Of a DNA stretch of 64,000 nt, positions 10,481 to 21,186 are shown piece by piece. Origin of the DNA: Pochonia chlamydosporia 170 (taxonomy: Eukaryota; Ascomycota; Sordariomycetes; Hypocreales; Clavicipitaceae); contig NC_035793.1 of assembly GCF_001653235.2 (NCBI RefSeq), forward strand, positions 1,922,001 to 1,986,000. Direction: 5' to 3'. The stretch's first letter is position 1. Every line of letters starts with the position of its first letter. The notes under the pieces were generated by a model. It was given only the letters and a program-made list of their open reading frames with translations, was not told the DNA's origin and did no database searches. A program made the position numbers and the translations under genes.

Positions 10481-11350
10481 ATGGCCGAATCCATGTCCGA
10501 TTCCGACTCCGGGTCGTGCAATACCCATGAGGCTGATGATGAACGGGATGCCAACTATGCTGTGTTTCGCGATTGCCTTTCCTCTGTTTTGCTACAAACA
10601 TCAGTCAACAATACACCCCATACCAAAAGAGAGCCAAGGCGGCGACGTCGGGCAAAGGCCCATCATGGAAATGCTGTTGAAGATGCCGAGAAGACTCCTG
10701 GAGCGGACACTCAAAATTCTGCGGACGACCTTGCCGAGTTTATCGACTACCTAGCAAGCGGTATTTTCCACAGTTTACCGGAGGCGTTAAAAGAGTTGGA
10801 TTACCGGTCATGGCGAGAATCAGAAGATCTCCAAGCTCAATTTGCACAGCCCCTGGCGCCAGAGAATCTGTCTGTCCTTGACTTGCCGCCCTCGATTCCT
10901 GAGACGTTGGTTGCATATAATCTGGTTGCTGCGGATCCAACCATTGACTCTCCGCTGCCTTCCACCACGGAAGACTTCCTCGTTCCTATTGTAACATCCT
11001 ATATCGAGACGCTTAATACACCACCACCGGCATCGTGGGCTAGTCGCACAGACGCATGTGAGATTTGTGGCCGGGACTGGATACCATTATCGTATCACCA
11101 CTTGATTCCGCGTTTCGTTCACGACAAGGTTGTAAAACGTGGGTGGCACCGTAAAGAGGATTTGCAGAATGTCGCATGGCTATGTGGAGCATGCCACCGC
11201 TTTGTTCATCATTTCAAGAATCATGAGGAGTTGGCGCGCAATTACTACACGGTGGACCTGCTTCTCGCTGAAGAAGATGTGAGGAAGTTCGCCGCCTGGG
11301 TCGGACGGCTTAGGTGGAAGGGTGGAAAAGTGCGTCGGCGAGTCAAGTGA
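10481..11350 (+). CDS. HNH-nuclease-like conserved fungal protein
   Basis: A single exon encodes 289 residues from ATG 10481. The N-terminal third is acidic then basic (REPRRRRRAKAHH) and looks disordered and nuclear. The C-terminal third carries an HNH-type metal-finger: CEICGRDW, then YHHLIPR about 10 residues on, then NVAWLCGACHRFVHHF. The two C-x2-C pairs would hold a structural zinc, and the HH...N...H residues match the beta-beta-alpha-metal nuclease core. Related short HNH proteins are widespread in filamentous fungi, with unknown function. Whether it cuts DNA is not shown by the sequence. The tail is strongly basic (KGGKVRRRVK). Confidence 0.8.
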   Translation: MAESMSDSDSGSCNTHEADDERDANYAVFRDCLSSVLLQTSVNNTPHTKREPRRRRRAKAHHGNAVEDAEKTPGADTQNSADDLAEFIDYLASGIFHSLPEALKELDYRSWRESEDLQAQFAQPLAPENLSVLDLPPSIPETLVAYNLVAADPTIDSPLPSTTEDFLVPIVTSYIETLNTPPPASWASRTDACEICGRDWIPLSYHHLIPRFVHDKVVKRGWHRKEDLQNVAWLCGACHRFVHHFKNHEELARNYYTVDLLLAEEDVRKFAAWVGRLRWKGGKVRRRVK

Positions 11351-13105
11351 ATCACTTCGTTCTTATGAAAGCGAAGGAAGGAAGGAAGGGTGGAACAAAC
11401 GGGGGTCGTGTAATATCATCTCATTAGTCTGGGAGATGTGTCACAGTCCTGGCCGTGTGATTGTAATTGCGTACTCTGCGAATTAGCTAAAGCGGGATAC
11501 CAATTAAACGCATATGGCAATAGAGGCAAGACAATCTTTGAGACTCTCCAAGATCCTAGTCTTGTCAGTATTTCATCTTACCAAATCGGTCCCAACTCCA
11601 ACGATGAAGGCGTTGTAGCAGCCCGAGCTAACTCCTTTTCCCATGGATGAGCCGAATAATGGAATCAATGTCCGTGAGATTGTCGAGCGGACACGGCGCC
11701 TGCGTCCCCTATAAACCAGAAAGCTTCGCTGTGATTGATGGTACCAACTCAGCAGATTTTGCGATAAGACAACCCCATTGCTCGTTGAACTCCATTTGAT
11801 ACCTCCACTGCTGCCTCCTATCAACGCTTCTCGCCTTTGGGTCGTTCTAGCCCTAACCCCCTAGGCGGCTATCGCTCTCGGTTGACGAAATATGGAATGG
11901 CTTTGGGCACTGGAGATGGGTCTAGCAGGTGTGATCTGTTATGTGTCCTCTGGTTCGATTTGATTGAACCCTTGGAACCTAGTCCCTGTCAGTGGAACAC
12001 AGGTGTGGCTCCTAATGTAAGTTATTGCTAAATTTACCACGCAGCATCTGGACCTTTTCTTGGGTTCTTGCAGGAAACAATAAACGTAATTTATTCCACA
12101 GTATTGTCCGCATCTCAACCCACGCCAACCTTAATTTGGATTTCTGAATAATGGCCAGACCGTGATGCTGCGGCTGTCAAGGGCAGGCATCGCCACGTGG
12201 GTATAACGCCAAGGACGGCCCTGTAGTTCCATCTCATAACCACAGTTGAATAACTAACCGAAGCCGACAAGGTTGCCATCGAAACGGGTAAAAGACGCTC
12301 GCAAGATGTAACGTCGGAATTCCATGATGCCGTATTTTGAGGGGCGATGAAGGCGATGCCATGATGCCATGATGAAGGATAACTTCAATGATAATGTCCC
12401 TAGAACACCGGTCTAGATTTCGCAGTCGCCTGGATGTTTGCGACGACCAAGCAGTTGCCCACCTAGAATTTTGAGTAATTAGTCTCTGGTCAAATTAATG
12501 TCCGCCTAGTCAACCCATTCACGACAGGAGGATCAACAAGCGGGAGAACCAAAGAGCGGGCCAATTACCTCAATCCCCTGCCATGCTGATGGAGTCTTTT
12601 CCAGCTTCATGTCGGGAAACGATTCCATTACCAGGGCCCCCTGATGGGTGGCGCCCATAAGGCTACGGTAGCATGCCACACCTCCTTGGCCACGCACATC
12701 GCACCAGACCAGACCCCTTACAATTTGTCGATTTTGGCACGGAGTTGGCGGTCGGAGTGTAAGCCGCAGCAAACTACAGAGAACTAGTTCGCCAAATACG
12801 CTCTGAAGCTTGCGGCCGACAACCGGGATGCACGTGATGACTAAATGGATCTTCCCACTGGGTAGGAGCGACCGATATTGAGCCAGTAACATTTGGCTAA
12901 GCTGTGGTTAGCGATACGACACTGAGACGATGACCTGCACTGCGCCTGGCTTTCCAAATACTGGCGGCAGCAGCATTTCAACTTCACCCTTTCAATCGCC
13001 CCCACGCGCAGGGCAAGGCATCAGCTACAGACTTCCATTTAATGGTTCGACCGCCTTTGCTCAATTTCGGCAGCCTTCTAACCCGAGGACTGGTATCTTC
13101 ATGCT
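11351..13105. other. 1.75-kb spacer upstream of the Zn2Cys6 gene
   Basis: This begins with a short AAGG repeat just after the HNH stop. It contains no convincing coding frame on either strand. A CCAGACCAGACC element lies at 12704, about 400 bp upstream of the regulator start. Confidence 0.5.
12704..12715 (+). repeat. CCAGACCAGACC element
   Basis: This is an exact copy of the pentameric CCAGA element seen elsewhere in the window, here about 400 bp upstream of the Zn2Cys6 regulator. Confidence 0.5.
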
Positions 13106-14981
13106 GTGGGCGGCAATGACAAAAGGGCCATGGTGAAGCCAGACCCGGACGCACGGCCCAAGGCTCCAGCACCAGTGCGCCAACGACGATGGCATTCGAG
13201 AGTCTTCACTGGTTGTGTCAACTGTCGCCGGAGGCATGTCAAATGCGATGAAGGCACTCCTTCTTGCTCCAATTGCACTCGCTTAAACTTGACTTGCAAT
13301 TTCGACCGCAAGTTTGTCTTCAAAGCGGTGAAGCCCACAGGAACACCCGATTCTACGAGTAACAAGGGCGACAAGACCTCGCCTACGTCCTCTGAACCAA
13401 GAGCATCGAGTAGGTCCGGCTCGGCATCCAGTGGAGAGGACGGTACAGATGAATTGAATGCCAAAGCGTCATTCGCCGACCTTGTTGTGGTGAGAGGCAG
13501 CAGGTCCCCCTCTGGAGTGAAAAGCTCACCACCCGGCATATCCTTCATTTCAGAAGACTTCCCCTTCAGCCACAAATCACACATCCTCCCTAGTAAAGGT
13601 CACCATGGGACGCCGCTGGTCTACAAGTATAAGGCTACGGGTATGCCTCAGCAAATCGATTCCAACGACACGCTCTATCTGCACCATTTTCTTGAAACTG
13701 TCTCATCCTACCTCATCATCTATGATACCCCGTCAAACTCAAACCCGTATCGACAGCTGCCGGGCCTGATGAGCAATTCAGGCTTGCTTCGCGATACAAT
13801 GAAGGCCCTTGGTGCAATGCACATTGCTGGATTACCGGAAACTCGAAACCGCCAAGTCCATCACAGTGCCGCCATGAAGGCATATGGCAATGTCGTCACA
13901 CAGCTTCGCGATACTGTGACTTTCAACCATGGCCAGCCTACCTTAGAGCTCTTAGCAACAACACTGCTTCTCTGTATGTTTGAAAAGATGTCGGCCAACG
14001 ACGCGTCATGGAAGATCCATCTTGTCGGCGCCGCACAGATCTTCCAGTCCTTGTACAGTCCTCGTGTGGGCCATCCATCGACTCCCACGGGAAGCAACAG
14101 CAACATGGAGTTGTCGGGTGTTGCGCATACACTTCCACTCCGGAGATTTTTAGTTTCTCTCATGGCATACCTGGACGTAGCCGCATCATTGGCAACAGGT
14201 CAAGGGCCATTAATACAAGGCGATTATTGGGAAACTTTCGGAGGTGGCTGGGAGTATAATATGGGAGTACCTAGCTTTGCTCAAGCTAGGTCACCCGCGG
14301 ACCGAACAATGGCGCAGATACGTCAGTCGTGGTCGAGGATCATGTCTATTCAGACAGACATCAGCAAGTTCGTCAAAATCGAAAGAGAAGGACTAGCGCA
14401 ACATCAGCGAGATATGTACTACAATGACTTGTCTTACCGACTGCGAAACTGGCAAGCCTCGGCGCCTGATATCTACTTGCGATTAGAAGGCCTTGAGTCC
14501 ATGCCTGTGGGTGCCTCGGCGGAAGAATTTGAGACTTTAACGGCCGCATCGTGTATCCAAGTATATGCTCTGTCCTGTTCTGTCTATTTAGACAGAGTCA
14601 ATACACGGAAAATTGGCAACGCTGCAAACAGTCCAGTCATTTCTGCAGCAGTGTCTCGGATTTTGACTCTGATTTTTAACTTCCAATCCGGCATCAACCA
14701 GCTGGCTGTGTTGTGGCCGCTTTTAACCGCGGGGATCGCCACGGTTGATCCTGAGCAGCAAAATAATATTCGACAGCGGTTGGCGTCTATGAGGAGCTTT
14801 GGATTTAAGGTTGGTGATATTCAGCTCCCTACTTCGTCTTGATCTCTCTAACCGCATCGGTCGGCAGCATGTCTCGCGGCTTTTGGGTACATTGGAGTAT
14901 ACATGGGAACAAGGACGAATATATGGCGAAGTTAACTATGAGGAGTTTGAAAAGTTGATTTCATCTAACTTGGTTCCGTAG
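13106..14981 (+). CDS. Zn2Cys6 fungal transcription factor
   Basis: Exon 1 is 13106-14809 and exon 2 is 14868-14981, giving 605 residues; the 58-nt intron is GTTGGT...GGCAG with an internal CTAAC branch site. Reading through the intron would stop at 14842, while the splice adds HVSRLLGTLEYTWEQGRIYG, typical of the conserved end of this family. The binuclear cluster is C37-x2-C40-x6-C47-x6-C54-x2-C57-x6-C64, with basic residues RRRHVKC between. A Ser-rich linker follows, then a long helical region of fungal-specific regulator type (Fungal_trans_2-like) from about residue 190. It should bind CGG-type half sites in the nucleus. The target pathway is unknown. The amidase gene 2 kb downstream is on the same strand and is a possible but unproven target. 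Confidence 0.9.
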
Positions 14982-16967
14982 ATGATGGGTTGGGGACAAG
15001 GCACATAGGGCGAAACATACAGTTATCGCCGCATTTTGGTACACAATAGCATAGCGGCGTCTAATATGCATTTAGGGCTATATATCCCATGGCGCAAAGA
15101 CCGGTTCACCCTTCCCATTCCCATCAATGCCGCAACAAGTAGCATGTTATCTGGGTTAACTCAAACTTGCAGTTTGGTACAAAGGCGACTGAAACGATGT
15201 CACGTTCTGTGCTGGGGAAGTCTCCTCACCGACAATCCCCTATTTCGTTCATGATTTATGTAGAGTTGGGCCAAATTCTGAGAGCCTTGCGAAGGATTGA
15301 TCGGTTTGTCGACTCTTTGACTGCCTCGAGTCTACAAGAGGCGAGTTCCTGTCTTGACATAAAATGACTATGTGATTACTGAACGAGAAGCAGTTTTATT
15401 TTCAGGCATTTAACTTACTATTGCGTCTTTCGGTTACCGTTTTGTAGAGCGGTCAGAAAAACGACATGGAAGAAGACGACAGTAAAGGGCTCATCTTGGG
15501 ATGTGCAACACTTGTCCTTCTTCCGGCCATCATAATTTCTTGACATCACCGGTCATATGTTTTCGCAACAGGTGCTTGTTTGATGCACGAGGAAGAAATC
15601 GCGCCCCTTTGCAGAACCACGAACCAGATACCGTGAAGCATTGCCAAGTGAGGGAATAGCAAGACACACTGCGTTGATGAACGAGGATTCATAGAGAATG
15701 GCAGATTGCCGTCATAGAGGGTTGGTAGCGTCACATTACCCATGCATGTGTCTGTCGAATTATGCTTATTTTAGGTATATCGATATGCACCTCGCTCGTT
15801 TTGCTCTGCCCGTCGGGTGACCATGAGTTTCGAGGACTGGGTCTGTTATCTTGGTGCAACAATACCTTGGTTCAAAAGCTTGGAAATGTGTTGCCATGAT
15901 AACTAGTTGGGGTTTAAATGTGGGAAATAGAACTGCTGGCAATTTGTCCATCACGGACATGAAAGTTATGCCTGTGGTTAGCTTTCTCAGTTCCCCGGAT
16001 CATCGGAATTTTTACGTACAACTAACTCTAGACCAGGGTCGAGGCGAAAGCGATCGTTACAGATCACACAGCCACCATGCTGAGCAGATTCGCGATATTG
16101 CCAAGCTGAGTGGCATATTTCAGCCACGTCCACGCCATCATCCGCTTGCCCGAGACGCCAGAATGGGTTGATTTGTGTCGAAATCCCAGCAAACCCATTT
16201 GTTTCCCCACACTCAGGCAAAACCCCCTTGTTAACTTCTCCACGTAAACTGTCACCAAAGACAATATCTAGACACGACGGCCAGGTCCGACAAGCGATTT
16301 CTGACGACCTCGTGACCGCCACGTGCAGGGTCTCTAGGCAGGATCAGAATGGCGAGATACTCGCATCTTAGCTGTGCGTCTGATGTGTCAGGTTTTACAA
16401 CGTAAGCCAACCCAATTTTGTACAACCTTGCATCACAATTCTGCAAACACATGACGCTTGGAGGACAAGGCTCTCCGCCATGGGGGCATCAATTTGTGTC
16501 ATGGCAAAGTCTCCACCTGGCGTTTGGGCCGTTTGCTTTACTTTGCTGCTTCTCCTGTCCTTGCCAAGGGGGTCTCCGGTTTGCCCTTGTATGGGTTAAT
16601 ATCCATGCCATCAACATTATGCGACTCCGCTGTAGAATGCGGAGAAAACATGGAACTAGAGGTGTCACGGACACAAAAGACGTTGCAAACAGTACACAAG
16701 TACTTGACCTCCTAGTTCCAATTTTTACGTTATTGGCAATGGGTTGGGGCTTTTAAAATGGCCCAGTCGGCAGTTTCCATGGCCATGTAAAAGAGGATCT
16801 TGTGGGAACTACCCATGAACTTTAAGTCCACAGTGACGAAATAGCTCCCGTTTCATGAAGCTTTTTTCCCAGTCTCAGAATTCTTTCGACTTGTGACCAT
16901 TTTCTCTTCACCATTTCCCAAGTCTAGGAATAGGCGGTTTCGCGGTTGCGAAACAGGATCATTGAAG
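14982..16967. other. 2-kb intergenic region
   Basis: This lies between the regulator and the amidase. The open frames here are short, overlap on opposite strands and show no motif. No tRNA, repeat family or other gene was seen. The last few hundred bases should include the amidase promoter. Confidence 0.5.
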
Positions 16968-18888
16968 ATGAATGGTGTTTCGTGGCATGGCCTAGCAGAG
17001 GTAAGTTGAAGCTGGGGTTTGTCGCAATAACACCAACGGGCTGCACAACGTCCCAAACAAACTCAATTCAAAACCAGCCCTCGATACTAAGTCATTGAAA
17101 ATAGCGCTTTCAAAAGAACAGGGCTGCTGCAATCCCTACAAGATGGACAATCCCGCCGCTAAAGCTCGACGAGACCATCCGATCGACCACACGTCCAATT
17201 GACCTCCTCCCTCGTCTCTTGTCACACCATGAGACGCAAATCACAGCTCTCGGTGCTGCAGAATTAGCCGCCAAAATTCGGAATCATGAACTCTCATGTA
17301 TTCAAGTAACCGAAGCGTTTTGTCACCAGGCCGCTGTCGCACAGCAATTGACCAATTGCCTGACCGAGATTTTCTTCACCGAGGCTATGGAGCAAGCGAG
17401 GCACCTGGATGACATACTCAAGTCCACTGGGAAGCCAATCGGGCCACTACATGGAGTACCAATCTCAATTAAAGACCACATAAATATCAAGGGCCACTAC
17501 ACTACGGCTGGGTATATATCCTACGCACTAAATACGGTAAAGGAGCAGGACTCAGAGTTGGTAGAGCTGCTACGCAGAGCCGGAGCGGTTTTATACTGCA
17601 AAACCAATAACCCTCAGTGCATGATGACGTTAGAAACGGTCAATAATATCTACGGTAGGACAGTCAATCCGTGGAATAACAAGATGGGCCCTGGTGGTTC
17701 CAGCGGTGGTGAAGGAGCACTTCTTGCTATGCATGGCTCGCCACTAGGAATTGGTACGGATGTCGGTGGTTCGATTCGAATTCCAGCTGCGTACTGCGGC
17801 ATATACGGTTTTAAACCTTCGGCAAAACGCGTATCGATGCGCGGATCGGAATGCACAATGTCAGGACAGGAGTCTATCGTACCTGTGGCAGGACCGCTAG
17901 GACACAATGTTGACGACCTGGAGCTCTTTTTCCAGATTAACTCTGATGCGAAACCTTGGCAAAGTGAACCGTTGCTTCGGATGCCGTGGGTATCGCAAAT
18001 AGGTCAGATGCAAGACCAGAAGCTCAGAATCGGCGTCATGCTGTGGGACGAAGTGGTGATGCCGCATCCGTACATTACACGAGTGATTCAGGAGGTGGCA
18101 AAGAAGCTCAAGGCTAACGGACACGACGGTAATTACAGCACATTACCTCGGTGCATTGTTAACTGGAACTAGCTAACTATGGCGCAGTCATTGATTTCAA
18201 GGCGTACGACCATAAACGGGCTTGGGACGAAATCTTACTCCCTCTGTACTTTACAGACGGCGGCAGAGACATCAAGCAGACCCTCTTTGCTGGAAATGAA
18301 CCCATCTTCCCATCCGCGAAGCGCCTACTAGACGATCCCATTGTCAAGGAGAGGACACACCACGAAATATGGAAGGTAAAACAACCTCTCATTGTAGTAA
18401 AAAGATTGCATGCTAACAAAAGTGCAGCTACACAATGCCCGAGATGACTACCGCACAGAATATCTTCAGAAATGGGCTGAAACAGCAAAATCAACGGCTA
18501 CGAAAGAGCCCATAGACGTGCTAATATGTCCCGTGTCTTCCGTCCAAGGCACGCCGCACGACGTCAAGCCATGGTGGGGATACTGTTCACAATGGAATCT
18601 GCTAGATTATCCCAGCGGCGTGATTCCCGCTGGTAAGGTTCTCAAAACGGACGCCTACCCAGCAGGATATGAGCCCGTGAATGAGCTGGACAAGGAGAAT
18701 ATGGAGCTGTGTAGGTTTTGCCGAGGGTACCCGATATTGTTGCTATTTTACTGACGAGTTCTCGTATCACAGATGACAATGACTTGTACTATGACCTTCC
18801 GGTTGCGATTCAGGTTGTTGCGCCGACGCATGATGATGAGAGGCTCATGGGGGCTATGAAGGTTATTGACAGAGTGGTGAATGGCTGA
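16968..18888 (+). CDS. Amidase signature family enzyme (acetamidase-like)
   Basis: Five exons give 543 residues: 16968-17000, 17117-18128, 18188-18375, 18428-18710 and 18773-18888. The first exon encodes only 11 residues (MNGVSWHGLAE) and is the least certain. The frame is open without ATG upstream of 17117, which forces an upstream exon. The Ser-cisSer-Lys triad is present: Lys in GVPISIKDH, cis-Ser in GPGGSSGGE, and the nucleophile in DVGGSIRIPAA. Length fits fungal general amidases and acetamidases, which hydrolyse amides to acid plus ammonia. The C-terminal part (GYEPVNELD, LPVAIQVVAPTHDDE) also matches this group. No signal peptide is visible, so it is probably cytosolic. Substrate is not predictable from sequence. 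Confidence 0.88.
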
Positions 18889-19935
18889 ATTATCCTGTGG
18901 CAGGAGGATTTGTATGATTGGAGGTAAAGCAGTTGCAAGATTTGATGAAAGCGAAAGTTAGTAACGGTTTCTTGAGTCAACAATATTATACGAGGCCACA
19001 GCCGACTTTGTAGCCGAATGGTATTCTACCTACTCGCTGCCGTACTTGAATCTCGTTCGAAATAGCTGTTTTGTGAACGAAACACTTCCGCGTTGTTCCT
19101 AATACTGTCACCCGGTACTGCATCCTCAACGGAGCGTAATTTGCCTGTATTACTGAGTCAAGCCATTTTCTGTTGGATGTGAAGATGGTCCAGCGGTTCT
19201 TTCAAGATGACAATCATTACTCGTTTCATTCTCTCATTTAGATGACTTCGTGTTGTGCCGTTGTAATGCATGTAATTTAGCAACTACACATCACACAATC
19301 TCACAGCTATCGTATCGCCGGCATCAATGGTGTTTCTCTAGAGCTGCAATTACTGAACTTTGCGATCAATCGGATGTATCTGCAAGAATTGGGTTAATCT
19401 AATGTTGGATTGCGATATAGCCAGGTCAACTACACATCACATTATCTCACAGCTGTCGTATCGCCGGCATCAATGGTGTTTCTCTAGAGTTGCAATTACT
19501 GAACCTTGCAATCAATCGGAGGTATCTGCAAGAATTGAGGTAATCTGATGTTGGATTGTGATATAGCCAGGTCAACATGGTGCTTTCAACCACGTCGTTA
19601 TCCCAACCTGTGAAACAAAACTCCACACAAACAAACATGGGTTTCTGCGCACAGGGGTGATGATCGTGTATACCTATCAAAGATGGAGCAAATTTTACAG
19701 GCATATCATCACATTCAACGGCTTCTACCTCCGCGACAGGTTCGCCCATAGTCCAAATCGAATGACAGAGTGCCGCATAAAAGCCCAGAAAGAACATGTA
19801 TGTACAAAAGACTGTATATCTTGAGAATAACAATCCCATCACCTCTATTTTGTGCCTTTACACTATACCCGCCTATACCAGTACCAAAAACGCCATTTCA
19901 TAAAGGGTATCGTCAGATCGGAGGCAAACCCATCC
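18889..19935. other. Convergent intergenic region with a tandem duplication
   Basis: This lies between the ends of the amidase (+) and membrane protein (-) genes. Apart from the 146-bp duplication listed separately, no coding or RNA signal was seen. Confidence 0.5.
19281..19572 (+). repeat. Tandem direct duplication, 2 x 146 bp
   Basis: Copy 1 spans 19281-19426 and copy 2 spans 19427-19572, with no spacer and no length difference. Both begin CAACTACACATCACA or a near match and end in ATATAGCCAGGT. By eye there are about 11 differences, mostly C/T or A/G transitions, so identity is about 92 percent. It has no coding potential and lies in a 3'-3' intergenic region. Confidence 0.9.
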
Positions 19936-21186
19936 CTATTCCCGCCGCCACTTCGGCTCCGTAATATCAACCTCCTGCACAGGAGGAACCTGCATGAGAT
20001 TCTCATCGCTATTCCGCCTACTCCCTCCCAGCAGCGAAGTCTTGTCGTTCTGCCTGGCCGCCTCGTCTAGCGGCTCATGCTCTTCTTCTGGCACAGCAAC
20101 AAGCACATGGTCACTGGTGTAACTCGTTGCCCGTGTGATGCTAGCTCCACGAGCTCGACTCTGCACCGCACCTGTCACGACAAGCGAGTCTGGCGAGGAA
20201 TCTCCAGGCGGGCTGTCCCTCCTGTACTCTCCGCTTGTCCCGCGCTCGAGATCAGGCCTGGCACCAAGCGAGCTTCGTCGTGCGACGTACTCGTCAAATT
20301 GGGTGTCCCGCTCGTGCCTGTAGTAACTTGGTGTTCGTTGCATTGTTTGCAAAACGACGGGCTCGTTGCTGACGGATCGGATGGAGCCGATGCTTAAACG
20401 GTGCGAACCCACGGAGCCACGCTTGTCCATGGAGTTTCGAACGCTCAGCCGGCTGGAGTAGGAGAAGTCTCGGTCGTCGCCGTCACTGAAGCCGTAGCCT
20501 TTGACGTTGGCAGGGCGGAGGTAGTCGTCGAAAGCGGAGAGGCGTCTGTATGTGAAGATGGCGTAGATGGCAAGGCCGATGGCTGTGATGCTGCGGTATG
20601 TTAGGTTTGGAGCTGATGCAGAGGAAGTCCATGGATACGTACATCAAGGCGACGTCCAAACCGAGACCGATTAGGGACTGGTATTCTTTGCGCTGGGTGT
20701 ACACCACTACGTCGAGGGCGCAGATGGCTGTTGCGCAGGTGAGTTTTATGATGTGGGTGAAGAGCATGGTCCAGGGTGTGAGAGATTCGGCCATGAATTT
20801 GAAGATTTCGAATAGTGTGCACGTTGCTGCGACGAATGACAGGGCGATGTTGGTTGCTTCCCATCTGGATGGTGGGTTAGTGATACGCGATATCTGGATG
20901 ATGGTGTGTTGGTTGGAACACTGGAGACTCACGCAAACTCAATTGTTGGAACCTTGCCATCGTTTTCTCGTTCATCGTAGTGTTTGAGGGTATCGCCCAG
21001 TCTCCAGGCGAATAGTCCCATCATGGACATTGTGAGAAGGAGTTGCAGCACCCAGACGGGGAAGAGAATCAGTGCTCGCCATCTGGCGCGCTCGAATTGC
21101 GCTTGAGCTCTGTGGTTTGCCATTTGGAACTCGTTGATCTTCTCAGATACAGCGGAGAACAGGACACGGAAGTTGTCGAAGGTCAA
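19936..21186 (-). CDS. Conserved fungal membrane protein, four predicted helices
   Basis: Three exons give 376 residues: 21186-20933, 20864-20643 and 20590-19936. The introns begin GTGAGT and GTACGT and end in CCAG and GCAG. The N-terminus MTFDNFRVLFSAVSEKINEF is amphipathic. Hydrophobic helices follow at about residues 40-62 (ALILFPVWVLQLLLTMSMMG), 88-106, 112-130 and 145-163. Helix 4 crosses the second splice site, which supports that junction. The remaining 200 residues are hydrophilic, Ser/Arg-rich and probably cytosolic, with many possible phosphosites (RNSMDKRGSVGS). I recognise this as a type conserved among filamentous fungi but know no function. No enzyme motif or transporter signature is visible. 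Confidence 0.82.

Noticed and set aside
13106..18888. Secondary-metabolite cluster around the Zn2Cys6 regulator and amidase
   Set aside because: No polyketide synthase, peptide synthetase, terpene cyclase, P450 or transporter is near, so a cluster is not supported.
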